Source: Gymnogyps californianus (taxonomy: Eukaryota; Chordata; Aves; Accipitriformes; Cathartidae). From it: 64,000 nt of DNA. The stretch lies in contig NC_059478.1 of assembly GCF_018139145.2 (NCBI RefSeq), forward strand, positions 22,661,001-22,725,000. Reading direction: 5' to 3'. The position numbers and the translations under genes were made by a program. Of this stretch, positions 40,501-54,984 are shown piece after piece (within the stretch, counting starts at the first letter, position 1; each line of letters opens with the position of its first letter). The notes beneath the pieces are model-generated. The model did not search any database. It had not been told where the DNA came from and was given only the letters and a program-made list of their open reading frames with translations.

Positions 40501-42046
40501 ATTTAACAGTCAGAAATATATTTTTTAAAGTTCAATGTGACATTTCAGAATCAAGGGTTGTCTCCTTTACGATTATATAAAGTATCCATTTTTTGTGCTA
40601 CCATAGACCCAAATCTTTAAATGGCCGGAGAAGACACATATCAGCACTGCTGATATGAATCTTGCCTGTTCAGGCTGGGGTAATTTGTAGTGAGTGGGCT
40701 TAATCAAGACTGGAAGTACTGTTCTACTCATAACAATAACAGTATAATTTTCTTTTTTTCACTTTAAATATGTGGGACAAAATGTTCTCTCTTATGACTC
40801 ACCTCTTTAATATTCTGACACATAAGAACAAACAATCTACAAAGTGATACTAAATGCAGAGCCATATTAACTCCTTTTCTCTTCTTCCATTCTCCAGAAT
40901 GGAGACACTGCAAAACCAAGTCAGAAGAAATCTTTCATCAAGTATTCTTTTCAATCATTCTGCTCAGGTCAAATTAAATAAACCATTTACTTCAAATTGT
41001 CCTAACCTATTATATTTATGCCATGTGACATAATGGCCAAAATAAGTCCATTACACGAATAAATCTCATTAAGGGCATGCCTGCTGTATGCCTTCAAGTT
41101 ATGTGGTATTATTTATTTGGTTTCTTTGCTTGTACACATTTAAGGATTTAATATGTGAAGGTTTGATAGATTAAACACTTCTAAAGGATATTTTGAAACT
41201 AAAGGGTCATATTGTTCTATTGGTTGCAAACAGAATTTCCACAGTGACTTCAAAGAAGTAATTTACTTAAAATCATTGACCTATAGTTCACTGCGTTCAT
41301 TACAAGTTCTAGTAGTCATGCCATATTACTTCACCACTTATTTTCTGGTCTAGCCACCAGGTATAGAACTGTCTCTTCAGACTTTATCAGTTTCACAAAC
41401 AAAAAAAAGTCGTATTCTCTCAATACTTCAATAAATAGTTACAGAATTAAAACACCAAGCAATAAATGCACTAGTTACGATCAGCAGTTTTAAAGAGACA
41501 TTCTTCATTTCTCTTTTTAATCATGTGATTCGGAATGCCTTTGTTTGGGAGGTGTGGTCTAGGTATTACTTTTAATTGTGGCTCAAAAGAAGGGTAAAAT
41601 GCTGTTAAATGGAACAACTTTTCATTTAAGGAATATGGTAAAGAGTGATGTTATTGATAAAGATAACTCATCAAATTAGTTACTAATCCAGGAGACTTCT
41701 AATTAAGAAGTTAATTAAAAAGAGAGGCAAATCACATTTAAAATACTATTTTATGATTTTATATATTTTTCTTTAAAAGGGGGAATTCTAAACCATTTTT
41801 GTGGCCTGGTAACTTTGGCAGAAGGGTGGAAGGAAAATCTAACAATTTATTGCTAGGCAGGTTCAGTGGCCTGCAGCACTTTCATGGAGGTTTTAGCAGC
41901 CTCAACCCCACAGAAGGCACAGCTGAAGGTCATAAAAGGCCTGTACGACTCCTCGAGAGCTATGGTCATGCCCCACTCCTGCTATTACAGCCTATGTAAT
42001 ATTCAATCTGAAGTTCATTACTCATTGCTACTGCAGAGAAGCTGAA

Positions 42047-42072
42047 GGGTTTGGGGAGGAGATGGGGGAGGG
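42047..42072 (+). other. G-quadruplex-type motif
   Basis: Four G tracts (42047-42049, 42053-42056, 42064-42068, 42070-42072) are separated by loops of 3, 7 and 1 bases. It lies in non-coding DNA upstream of PTGFR. Confidence 0.65.
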
Positions 42073-43799
42073 ATGCCGGTAACAGGAGAAAGCTTGTCAG
42101 CGTTACGACAGTCTTATTTCACAGCCAGGGCGTAGTCAGGGTTGTATAAACAGTAACAGGACTGACCCTGCTCCTGAAGAGTTTACAATCTCCATAAATA
42201 AACAGGTAGAAGAAGGTGAAGCAATCTTCTCTTCTCCCCAGAAACATAAAAGCAGCCCTTGTCGAGTGTCATCTTCCAGTATGCTGTGCTGGGCCCTGAC
42301 CAGCATTTCTTTCAGGCAATTAAGACGAACTATGACGCTTTCAGTTTCAGATACATCTATTCCAATTCATACAAGAATAAAAAGACATTTGAAACTGATA
42401 ACTCACCAAAGAAATGAAAAATGTGATTCGTTGTTTCTCATGAGCAGATACTGATAGGACAATCAAAGCTGTGACTGAGTGAAATTCTTCCTTTCTGTTT
42501 AATGACCTGTAATTAATGCTGCTGTTTGCAAAGCACACATGCTTTTCCAGACTCCAGTTCTGTTACAAAATCACAGTTAGATTAATATTAGTTGCTCCTG
42601 ATTATCAAAAGTATCAGGAACAGAGCTGCATTTAAGAACAAAAAAAAAAGTATCTTTTTAACATAGAACCCTTTTGCATTCACAAATGTGAAGGGGGACA
42701 AACTGATGGAGTTCTGTGGGTTAATAATTTCATCAATTATCATAAGAGCTTTCTAATCACAGGTTTCGTAGTCTATGAAGATTTTCCAGCTTTCACATCT
42801 GCTATCTGCGATCCTGGAATGCTGTATCCTGTATTCAAAGGCTTTACCTTTGAATTTATGCTCTAGAAATATGTTACCATTTCTTCCACATTAAAGAGAA
42901 GTCAAACTTTTGACAGAAATTCCATTTAATACATCAAATATGGAAGAGAATTAAAGAATACTTGTAATCGTGAATCCATGAATTAATAGGTTTTAATTTC
43001 TGAGACATAATGGAAAGCTGACAGTTGCAAATCTAACATTGCCAATTAAATATGCTTTTCTTTTATAATTGTTTGGAGGTAATATAATGGGTTAAAATAA
43101 ATCAGTATGAAACAAGCATTTCTGAAAATGGTCATCCAGTTCTAAAGTCACTTTCCAGATAGAGAAAATAAAACTGTGGTCATAACTGGAAAATTCCTAT
43201 AAAAGTCAGTCAAAATGATGGAAGAGATTAATTTGGAATCAATCAGCATTGTAAGCTTTACATTTTTATACCATTAGCTAAATTATTTTATCCTCTTTCT
43301 TCCAAAATTCAAAGTTAACAAATATTTGGAATGGTGGAGGAATTATTTATATTTTAATAACAGGAGAAAAAGGTTCTATCAAAGTAATTATTACTCATCT
43401 GTTTTACAGTGCACAACATTGAGCTTTCTGGCAGCACATACTTGGCAAAACTCTGCAGTTTCTGCAAGCTTTAGTCAAAGAGACTTTAACAACTTTACTT
43501 TCCTTAAGAAAATAAGAAGATGTTAACAACCGAAAAATATGACTTAACTGATGTAAGTTCTCACCAAGACAATTTTCATTGAACTATGCAGCAGTATTTT
43601 TGTGGATTTTTATCAAAGATGTTAACATAATCCCTTCAATTATAAAATAAACTCAGTAAAGTCAAGATGCTGTTATTTAACATTAGCCATGTAGTGGCAT
43701 ATTCAGAACCCTTTTGCTCTGTTGTAACAGTGAAGAATGCATTTCACTACAAATGACAAAATCCTTCAAAGGAGCTTCTAATTATCAATGAAATTTCCC

Positions 43800-44050
43800 C
43801 AAACAAGAATAGGAAGCATTTCTTTACCAAGAGGGTGGTCAAACACTGGAACAGGCTTCCTGGAGAGGTGGTCAATGCCCCAAGCCTGTCAGTGTTTAAG
43901 AAGCATTTGGACAGTGCCCTTAATAACATGCTTTAACTTGGTCAGCCCTGAATTGGTGAGACAGTTGGACTAGATGATCATTGTAGGTCCCTTCCAACTG
44001 AAATAGTCTATTCTATTCTAGTCTAGTCTAGTCTAGTCTAGTCTAGTCTA
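43800..44050 (+). mobile_element. CR1 LINE 3' fragment, plus orientation, with pentanucleotide tail
   Basis: This is a short 3' end of a CR1 element. The plus strand encodes the terminal residues of the reverse-transcriptase ORF (HFFTKRVVKHWNRLPGEVV, and SVFKKHLDSAL before a TAA at 43936), followed by a 3' UTR with the avian CR1 end motif (GTAGGTCCCTTCCAACTGAA). It ends in an expanded (TCTAG)n tract at about 44006-44050 in place of the usual octamer repeats. The terminal ORF piece is open, but the copy is severely 5'-truncated and inactive. Confidence 0.92.
44006..44050 (+). repeat. (TCTAG)n microsatellite at CR1 tail
   Basis: Two TCTAT units followed by seven units of TCTAG extend the 3' tail of the CR1 at 43800-44050. 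The array is perfect over its last part, so it is probably length-polymorphic. Confidence 0.9.
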
Positions 44051-46869
44051 ATATGTATTAGCAAGTAGGCAGGTTCATTTTGATTTTCTGGGGTTTTTTT
44101 CCTCTAATTCTCTTTCATATTTTGAAGTAAAAATACTTCAGTGTTATTTTTAACTATATCATAAAATACAAATCCAAAGTCCATTAGAAAGCAATAGGAA
44201 GATTTCAATTAACATCAGGGGGCTTTAGGTTACAAACAATATAAATGCCAGCTGATTAGCAGAAAAAGCAGCCCTGGAATAGCCAACTATTACATTTCAG
44301 AGATACAGTTCTCTCCCTGAGCCATGCCACCATAGCTAGAGATCGATAGAGATGCAGAAATATGTGATTGCTGCAGATAAATGGTAAAAAGTTATCTCTA
44401 TATCTTATAATCTAAAAGTGAGGAGAAATAAATTTTGTTCATTATACACCAAAGTAAACTAAATTAAATTAGAATAAGGCAACAGCTTAGGCAAGCAAAT
44501 CTAATTTTAGAAAAAACTTCATGTTTTCACAACATTTTTTTTTTTCCTAGAATCGCTAGTATCTTAAAGCAAAGTGTGATCTTTAAACTTTAGACTCAAC
44601 AACAAACCACAACCAGAAGTGGGAACTCAGCCTCAAGGCTTCCAACTAAATGAAAGCGTTTGGATTTCCTGGCAGAAGATAATTTTTGATGAAGAAATAA
44701 ATTCATCTTAATGAAAAGAAAAAGCACTCATTTATGATGTGGAGAGGTCTCTCTGTGGAGATATTTAATTAAGAATGATCTAATTTTTTTTATAACTAAT
44801 TCTCACAGTGTTGGCTTACCTCAAGTAATATCTGTGCTAAAGAAAGGTGGTAAACAAGTTTATATCCTTAATTAGAAGAAATTTCATTTTCAGTGTGATA
44901 GGCAGCCATGTAACCATTCAGCTTACTAAATTAATACAATCTCTATAGATATAGCCTTAAGCCAAGCAGACAATTTACCTCTGAAATCTCAATAAACCAG
45001 TTGCTCTTGATAAACAGCAGGATTTGATAAACAGTGGGCTAATGAAAGATAATGGTATTTCCAGTAACAGCATTAGTGGAGTTTCACTAAAGAGAAGAGA
45101 AACAAGGAGTTTGGAGAGGAACTCGACCATCAAAGCCTGAGAGCCTATTATGAAGGAAGAGAGCAAAGATGAATTCACATCTAGTACATGTCAACACACT
45201 GATTTTCTTTGGCTTTGTTTTCTGAAGGGTAGGGGGTTGGATTTCTAGGACAAAGGAAGTGTTCAAGTTTGGTAACAGACCTCTGCGTGACCGGATTGAC
45301 CAGGCAAATCTCAGATGCAAGGATTTAGTAATCAGATGGGCCCGTGTGCATCTAAAGATACAGCAGCAGAGACAAAACATCTGTGAATTACAGTTTTGCA
45401 ACCACGCTCTCCAGGTGCTGGTGCTTGATGAGAAAGTTTAGCTTTACATATTCAAAGCAGAAGCCTCTCCAGAAGTGTCGTCATAAAGGTTCTAAGAGGC
45501 CAGCCACACGCATTTGTATATAGATGTTAGATCACATATCTAAGTGAGTGCAAGCACAGAAAGAACGAGTCTGACTTCTGATGTTTAAAGAATTAAAAAC
45601 TGTGGGCTTTCTTCAGCGGCTTGTGAGTCCATTAGTAATGCTACAGGTTGTAAAAACATGATAAGGAATTTTTTTTAAAATCTTTAATTAGTAACAAAAC
45701 AATTAGTAGCGTTTTAACATTCTGATTGCCTGAGGTCATAGCTAGTTAATAGTAAACCCAGAAATTATGTATCAGTCTTCTACTTTCTAGCCTGGGAAAA
45801 TGGAGTAGGCACAGAGCTGTTTGCTTAGTAGAAGTAAATCTGATGAAAAATTAAGGAAATGGAAAAAAAACGTACAAAATTAATCCATAATACTAGCACT
45901 ATGTAGCACTGCAGTGAAAACAAGACAGCCTTTGAGTAGCCTGATTTGGGTTGGAAAAGTGCTAAACAGGGGTGAGTCTGTAAGGCTGCTGGAGAAGTAC
46001 CATTTCTGTTGAAATTTGACTAACTGATCAAATATCAGGACATTTATAAGAGGACATTTCATCTCATCCTGAATAACAGCTTTGATTCTTCTACTTTCAT
46101 TTTTAACATTAAGTAATTGGCCAGTATGAGGTCAGGTTTATTTCCTTCTGAGAATTACTTAGCCTTTAGGATGAAGGGCGAACATTGAGCTCTTATCACT
46201 TCAGGTCCTAGTGCACTTGAGCTGTACTTAAGGAGTAAAAACTGCCAGTGAATTTCCATGTTTCCATTTTGAATGGCTCCTAGCCCTTTGATTTATTTTT
46301 CAAGAGGATCATTCTTTCCTACTATTTTTTCTTAGTTTTCATAGCTAATTATCCACTCTCTTCTGAGGTCCTCTGAAGATCTTCCATGATGTCTGATAAA
46401 AGCTGACTGGAATTATCTAGGAAAATATGTTACAGTTTCCTCATGGCTAGAAAAATTTAGATTGCTCTACCTTGCTACTATAGATGACCAAAAGTTTGGA
46501 ATGAATTAAATAACTGGAAGGATTAAGGTGTTGGAATGACAAATGTGAGTTTTAAGGAAATACTGTAAATAAATCAACACAGGCTGGCTAAACAGAAATT
46601 AAGCAGGAGATGTGATTATCTTCTATGCGAGCATAAATACAAAAAAAAACGAAAAAGAGGAAAAGGAACTATATAGGGTTAAGCCCAAGGAGACAAAACT
46701 AGTGCTAACCGGACTAGATTGGGCAATGGAAAATATCAGAAGAATGTACTAAAGGTGAGAGGTGGGTGGTTGTGAAGTGTTCTGGTAAGGGCATTGGTGT
46801 GACCCTGGACCGGATAGCCAAACCTGACAGCCTCGTTCAACTGCAAAAATTTTATTCTGGGGGGGGGTT

Positions 46870-46890
46870 GGTTTATTTATTTATTTATTA
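46870..46890. repeat. (TTTA)n microsatellite after a G run
   Basis: A run of nine or more G residues near 46859 is followed by several TTTA units. Simple-sequence DNA only. Confidence 0.8.
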
Positions 46891-48229
46891 CATTTGAAGA
46901 GGTGGGGTTTTTTTTTCATTTTGCTTTGTTTTGCCATTAAATGATTATTTTCATCTTAAAGGCCAGAAAAAAGATAGTGAATCATTGCAGGCAAGATTTG
47001 TATGAGTAGATTTTTTTTCGTATGAGAACGGAAAGGTAACATTTATAGAAAGACAGTGTGGTTCATGGTGATAACACAGGCCACCGGGTTTTTTTGAAAG
47101 ATACTAGCAGGCTGTGAAAGACAAGAAAAGAAATTTCAATGCCTGAAAAAAGAAAAGATTTTTACTTAATGTTTCCCACTTCCTAATAATAAACACTATC
47201 ATTTTTTTAAAGATCTACATCTTAAATAGTAACAGCTACATCCTAAATGTAAAATAGAGTGTGCACAAACATAGACCTCAATTAGGAATATAGAAATCAC
47301 CAATAACAATACTACACTTTAAGACTGATTACAGATCTTGTATTTTTTTCTAAGAGAGTATCAATTTAAAATTGGCTATTTACTGTTTATTAAGTATACT
47401 ATGTGTAATATTTTTCCTTAGCAACTATGCTTTTCAGATGTATTGATTGATCAGAATGAATGAAATTATGTTTTTTATTTTTACTGCACTATTAAGTCCC
47501 GAGTGAATCTGGGACTGTACATCCCATGATAACATCATACTTTATACAGATCAATGTTCAATAATTACTTTTAAAAATTCCATACCTGAATGAAAAAAAA
47601 AAAAAAAAGAGAAACTTGTGGCTGCATGAAATCACTGTCTCTTTCATGACACTTTCAGAGTCAGAAGGCCAGGAAAAGTTACTGTTTTCAAATCTCATGT
47701 TTCCATGTTTCACTTTTTGAAAATATTTTTTTCATAATGTGAATGTGAAAACAGCATATCCCAGCATCCCCAGTAACTGCAGTAAATGTCACAGGCAGAG
47801 GAGCACATAACATAAGCAATATACAGTATTAAAAAAGAATAGGTCAAAGTGACTCAGAGGTTTTTAAGAGCACTGAGCACAGTATCCTTTCTTGGCCAGA
47901 ATCTACTCTTTGATGAAATTCAGTGTGATCTGATATTTTTCATCAGCTGTGTACAGCAAGTAATATTTAATATTTTGCTTAAGTTCTCTGACCTTATATT
48001 TGCTGAGGTATATTTGCAACAGAATAATAAACTGGAGATAAATTGCTGAGGCCCTAATTGGCTACGTAGCAAGTTAGCTATATTCAGAGTTACCTGTGGA
48101 TGGAATTCATCAATATCCATGAGCTGTTAATATCTCCGTAAGACGTATGTTATCTTTTCGGGGAATACATAAACTGTAGCTGAATCCAAAAAGAGAGAAA
48201 AGTTTTTCTAACTGAGCCAACATTAAAAA

Positions 48230-48249
48230 ACAACAACAACAACAACAAA
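48230..48249. repeat. (CAA)n microsatellite
   Basis: A short run of CAA units after a poly-A stretch. No gene is associated. Confidence 0.85.
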
Positions 48250-48403
48250 AATAACAGTAACAGGTTATGGGACAATCTTCTTTTTAAAAATTCAGATAGA
48301 AAAAAGTTAAACTTAAGAAAAAACTAATGACCCAAAACATAAAGGTTATGCTATTGCTTCATCATCTTGAGCAAACAGCAAATTAGTCTGCACTTTCTGT
48401 AAA

Positions 48404-48552
48404 CAGTGCCCACAACTGGACACAGCATTCGTGCTGAGGCCTTTGGAGGACCGAGTAGCGACAAGCTTGTTTTGTGCATGGCACAACCCTCTTGTCCACA
48501 AACTGTCACACTGTCTCATTGCTGACTCAGGTTTTCAGGTTAACCACAGCAG
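48404..48552 (-). mobile_element. Old CR1 fragment, minus orientation
   Basis: The plus strand contains the antisense of an internal CR1 reverse-transcriptase segment: CAGTGCCCACAACTGGACAC, then GAGGACCGAGTAG, then a stretch resembling the antisense of the CR1 GC/CTGACTCATGTTCAG region. Matches are interrupted by many differences, so this is an old piece lacking both ends. Confidence 0.7.
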
Positions 48553-51500
48553 TTTTAAAACTGCTAATAGGAAAAAAATAGAAATATTAAAAATATTAAA
48601 ATCTGTTAAAGAGTCATTTTCCTTAGAATAAGAACCATTTTCCTTAGAATTAGTGGCTTTCTGATTCAGAGGGAAAATGAGTTACAGCTTGGAACACGGA
48701 ATATAACCATGCAGAAGCATCACCATTGATTTAGGTTTTGCTAACTGAGCAATTAAGTTATTTACTGTTGCACAATTCAGCCCTCACTGAAATAGAGGAA
48801 AATCATGGCACGTTTCCCCAGAATGTTTCTGGGGACAAATGTACCCAGGAGTCTTGCTGGTGCAGAAGATAAAACAGAGAAATTGTAGTTAAAACTTGCT
48901 TCATTGAAACACTAGCAAAGAAGTCAGCCATGCTACTAAATTTCAGGTGTGGATACAGACAACAAAACAAGGCCCATAGAAATAATTTGGTTTAACAATA
49001 CAGGACATCAGCAACAGCTTTCTAACACCAGATAATTTAGATTAAGCAGTGAATCAGTGAAGAAAAAAAAATTAAAGCTTATGGGTTATATAAAATTCAT
49101 CTACATGCCCATAATTTCTCATTTAAAAGTTCCATTCCACTTTATTTTTGAAGAAAACAATTGCTTGGCATATTTCTGTGCAAGGTTTACGAACTTAATC
49201 AGCTATCCCCTAGAAAAATCCTACTCCAAGCTAATGGATTTTGGCTAATGAAAACGATTCTGTAGCAGAGCAAATATTTTGTCAGTTTTTCACACTTTCA
49301 TGCATAACCACAATGAGGTGGCTATATTGCAGTGCCCTGATAAACTCCAGGATTGCAGCATATCATTTTTGGCTAGATTTAGGACCAGGGTTTCCCCAAG
49401 AATAGTGTTCCAGCTGTGCAGTTCAAATGACCCTTCTTTTGGCTTACATCCAGTCTCAGCCAATAAGTCTCCCAGCATCGGGTAGGTTTCACTCACTATT
49501 TTGACAATGCTAATGCAATACCACCGGTTCCAAAACTAGTTCTGACTCTCATTTATTAATGAGAGCATTTGTTAAAGGCACTCTTTTAGGATCAGAAGAA
49601 GAAAACTTCTTTACCTGCTTTGCAGCATAAGAATACTTAGAAACATTCCTTAAGGCAGGAGAGTGCAGGAATAGAAAATCAGGAGCGATACAAGCACGGG
49701 AACCACACCTTGCTGTTTGGTTTGACTGCCTTCAGCAAAAACAGGATTCTGTGCAGACTCAGTGTATAGATCGTCTAGGTTACATTTAGCTATAAACCAG
49801 AACTACCTCTGTTCCTATAGATCTTAAAGTCATGCACTCTTAAATACCACTTATGTCATTGTTCAAGTTCTCCTGGTGACCAGTTAGACAAACTGGAAGG
49901 GCAAGCTACCAAGTCTGGGACAATTGTAATACTAACAATTTGTTTTTCATTTTCTAAGAGAGTTCAGGCTTGAAGATCAGAAGAAAAAAAAATTTAAAAA
50001 TCACTTATACCAAGTAATACACCAAAAAGCCTCCTTTGGTTAGAAAATCGATCTAAAAAATAGGAGAGGAAAATATATTACCTGCTTTAGTAAACTGTAA
50101 GTGGCAATTTCTCATGAAATATTATATCGAAATCAGCTCACACTATTTGCAATTATGCTGAAACATAGTTAACGGAAGCTCAAATTCATGCTACTACATA
50201 TTTGTCCCATGTGTGTAATGCTGACAGGAGCATATCTGCATCAGAAATTGAATTTCTGACCTTTTTTTTTCCAGTGGGCCTGAATTTGACTAATTCACTC
50301 AGGAAGGAAGGAATTAAAATTCGAACACAGTCTTAATTTTGCTGCAACCAGCCACTGTTACAGCTGACATTTATATTTCATGTTCCTTGTTTTCTTATAG
50401 TTCACACAAAACTTTATCCATAGACTGCAAAGAACCTAAACATTTGAATCGCATTCAGTATGTTGTGAATCAGGTGCTCAGCAGAGAATCATTAATGAAT
50501 TTGGAAAAGAGTAATTCCAACAGGTTTGAGCAGCAATAGTCTACATATCCTATTTCCCTAAATTTTGATTAAATGTCATAAAGTGCATGATCTTTCGTGT
50601 TCTGTATTGATCATAAAATTAACCTTCATGGAGGTTCACAGCTTGGCAGGCTGTAGGCCTTGCTGTCTCAACCACTTCATCATAACACATGCAAACAGAC
50701 AGAATTTTTTTTTTTAAAACTGAAGGTCTGCCACATGAGTAACTGACATTCTTGCACCATTGCGTTGTAAATGTTTGATTTTCCCAAGTATGGGACAGAT
50801 TTAGGTCCCATTCACAAAAACCTAAATGCAGAAATGACTCCGTTGGGTTCAGTCTCACAGTTTTAACCAAGCGTAGTCAAAGCATAAATTTATCCCAGAC
50901 ATGTGAAAGAGATGGTTCCTGTAAGTAGAGAAGCTAAAGACGCTGAGTGCTTGCCTTTGGGCTTCTCCAAAACTGGGGTCGGCACCTTTCGTCAATAAAC
51001 ATAAACGATGCTCACGTGCTGCTTCTGAACCTTCTAGCAAAGGAACTGCAGGTCCTCTGGATGAAAAACAGTTGTCTGGTTCTGTCCTTTCTGCAGGGAA
51101 AGAAGTTATGTCTAATGCTTTGCCTTCGCTGTAGACTAATAGAGTGCAAACAGTTTCCATGGATCATCTGACTCATGTTAGCCATTTTTTCTGTGTTTAA
51201 ATCTCCAGATTGCCTCCTTGTGATAACTTCAGATATCATTGAGGCAGCCTCTGAATAAATACTGTACTTCCCATTTACCAATTTCCTTTACTTTGATTAT
51301 TTCTTTGTTACAGTCTAGTACTAGGCACAGTATCCATCTCTACCCGATTTTTTTTTTTTCTTTAAAATTTTCTCCCCTGGATAGTAGTAACAATCAAATG
51401 TTAAGGCATGAAAAGATTGCCGATTCCACCTCAATGATTATTTCAATGGATATTAAATGGTTCTCATCATCACCTGCCTACTGAAGTAATCAGTGTCACC

Positions 51501-54348
51501 ACTGGATCTGGAATGGCTGGTTGAATCTTATGGAAATTAAATTATTGCTTTAAAATTATGGGTGTCTCTTATTGATTGCCCCTCCAAATCTAAAAATGTT
51601 CTTCTTTTTAATGAAACCTATATAGTTTCTTGGATGATCAGGGAAATAGTACAGTGTAAGAGCTACTGTAGGCTTTCTTTGAATTGAGTTCGTTCTGCCA
51701 TTGACTTTTCTGTCTCTATAAGTGGTAACCTAATTCTGCTAAGAGTTGATGAGAAGTTTATCTTCTGTGAAATTATTTCTGATCAGGAAAAGTTCTTCCA
51801 AAAAAAGGGAGGAGAGAATAAAATCGTTAATAACAGTTTCAGTGGAGCCTCTTTTCCCATGAAGGTTCTTTAAAGTCCAAAAGAATATACAACTACTGAG
51901 ACATCACTTTCAAACTGCCTGGCTTGTGGTGTGGATTTCTTGTGAGTTTCTTTGGCAATCATTGCTAGATTCCTGATGTATTAACATAGTTCTTCCAGAA
52001 GGAGATAATCCAAACTGACTATTCACTATCTACCTGAAACCTGTCCACCAGGAGATTCTGAAAGATTAGCCATGAGCTCGACCTAACTTTTATTATACCT
52101 GAGCAGAATCTCCGTTTCTCCATCAGCATCACAGGACCAAGGAAAAGACACAAAATCTCCAAACCAGCCTTACCAGAAAAATCAAAAGCAGGCTCATTTT
52201 CAAAAGTGGTCAGGTAAACCAAGGACCTGACTTGCATCATAATTGATAGCAATAAAACAGTGAAATCATTAAAACACTTGAAAAACAGCTACTATTTTAC
52301 TAGCGCCATTCTAGCAAGCTCAATCATATCTATTTATCAAAACAGAGTTTGCAATATGTGCCCACATTCTCCCTATTCCCAATTCTGAGAAGTCAAATTG
52401 CAATACATCGTATGGGAACCCACTGAGCTAAAGAGCACAAGGGGGATTACTGGTGGGAAGATACTTTGCTATCCAACAAAAATTGCAGCTTCCCAATTCC
52501 AGCCCAACTTGTTTGCAGCCAGCGTTGCTTTACAGGTTTTCCTGCCATACAGCAGAACTCTTGTATGAGCTGAGGTTTCCTACCACAACTGAAAACAGAC
52601 TATGCATTACAACTTCAGGATCTTGATTGATAATTAATCTTTGCAATGAACACCAGTTTTGCCCTTATCAACAATATAGAGAAAGATCCGATATAAGAAA
52701 AAGGATTGAGACTGCACTTAGTTTTGTTTTTTATTTTTTTTTCCACTGACAAAGACACACCATTTCCACTCAGATATTAGAATTATCCCCTTTAAACACA
52801 GCAGAAGGCTCATCTTGACAGACGCAGCAGCACTGTAAATTAGTGGGAAGATTGATATAACACAAGATGATAGATAAAATTGAGAAATAATGTTCTGGTA
52901 TTGGAGCCTGGTTTAGTCTTGGAGATTGATGTCCCGAATTCTTATTCTTTGTTGAAGGGCTGAGAGAGAGAAATTGTGCAAGTACCAAAACTGTTGATAA
53001 GGAAACAGGGAAAACAGCTGGCCTAGAATAATCACCACTTACCTGCCAGAAGAGAGAACAGTGTATTCCTTGGCCCAATACATCATCCTGCCTTCCCTAA
53101 AAGATTTGTAAGAACAGCTTTAGGATACTGTTCCCCTGTGACATGTTCTGTTGAAATACAGAAAAAAAAATTATATGGAGCCAAAAGCCTGGCAAAGAAA
53201 ACGAAATCATTGCCAAACAAAACAGAAGAGGGAGTTAAGAGAAGAACAAGAGAAGAACAAGCACTAATAGGATAGGAGGGAAGTGTGTGGTATTTAATTG
53301 AAGAGTAACAGAGACCAGGAAGCATACAGAAATATTTTGGTGAGAGGAACGTAAAGGCAGTAACCAAACAGCACCGTCAATACACCTGTGAGAGGAAAAG
53401 TTAAGGAAAGCAAATTGCTTCTCCAGGAAATCCAGGGATCAGCCCATGGTGCCACAAAACAAAACTGATCAGAAACAACTGGGCTAATGAGGAGAAGACA
53501 AGAGAATTTACACGTATATTTACACTAATAACTTTGTATGAGTTACTGAGCAACTGGAAGCAGAGAGAAAGCTTCAGATAAACTCTGAAAAACACTATGC
53601 CTACAGTGCAGGTGGGAAGCCAGCTACAGTCTGGTTAGTACAGGGACCAACAAGCCACCATGAGAGTGGTCCTGGCTTTGGGGTGGGGCAAGGAACATGG
53701 TAAAGTAGACTATTGTGGGAGCCTTACTACAGCTTCACTCTTCACTACTCAAGCTCTCTAGCCCTAAAGATGCTTACAAGCACCATATCTCCCCTTCCTA
53801 ATACAGACTTATGATGGCAAGATAAGTTCCAGTTTTGGCTAGAAGGGAATGTGTGCATGTGTAAAAGAAGTTTTATATCTGTATTTTCCTGATAGACATT
53901 AAACAAACGTTTAACGTTCTTTTGGGAATCAAGAGAAATTCAGACATTTATTTTATAAAAGACATACGTTTTCATGACTATGACATAGCAGAAAAGGCCA
54001 AGGTGAAGTACTTTCACCCATTTCTCTATACCTAGATTTTGGCTGCTGAATATTAGTCCTAAATAATACAAAAAACTGAACAAGAAAATTTGTTAAATGT
54101 TTAAATGAAGAGTATTACCTTCCATTGCAGTCAATTTGTGAATAAATCCCACATTTGGACACATGTATATGTGACTACCATTGGACATCCACAAGACATA
54201 TTCACCTGTCTCGTCACATAAGCAGAGTTGACTGTATTACCAGCGATGCCAGTTTTGCAGACACATTTAGTCAAAACCCTAGGCTTTAGCTGCTGTCACT
54301 GAGAACTTTCTGACACTCATTTGAGGGACAAGCTGAAAGTCCAACCTC

Positions 54349-54405
54349 ATGGAAGTCAAAGACAGAACCCCCATGGACTTCAGCAGGGCCAGGACTGCAC
54401 TCAGC
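54349..54405. repeat. Fragment resembling a dispersed amniote repeat
   Basis: The segment has GGAAGTCAAAGACAGAACCC followed by CCATGGACTTCAGCAGGGCC and AGGACTGCACTCAG, a good match in order to an old amniote repeat core (GTCAATGG...GACTTCAATGGGGCCAGGATTTCAC). It looks related to the piece at 4822-4870. The family name is not known to me. Confidence 0.45.
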
Positions 54406-54984
54406 CAAAGAAATGAATGGCTGTTCAGTCACAGTCAAAATACAGACCAGACTGCATGTCTGTCATTAGAGCAAGAGCCATAGAAGGAATAATACTGGCA
54501 ATACGTAGACCTAAATTTAGTGCAGCTAGAAAAACTTTTATTAAAAAATGAGGCAAAAGGCAGAAAACATTTTGAAAGGAATATGATGATAACTGGAGTA
54601 TAGGAGTACCTAGGAAAAAAAAGAAGATAGATTGAGTGTGTCTATACAGTTACCGTACCGAAACCATAACGTGACTTATGTCCAGGAACAGTAATAGACA
54701 CATAAACGCAGAGCTGTTTGTCCTGGACCTGAGGTGCGGAATGCACTGTCTCTCTAAAAATGAAGAGCATCACTACAGTGTATTCAAGGTGTTAAGCGAT
54801 ACGTATAATCTAGTAGGGATCCATAATGCTCAGCATAAACAATTTTCTTTCCTTTGTTTTTAAAACACAGGTTTTTTCCATTAATGACTTGAGCAACATC
54901 CTTTGTGGAGGATAGCAGCTAGGCAACAGTTTGCTCTTGCAACAGTATGATCTCCATAAGTTTAAGAGCATTGCACAAAAGTTC

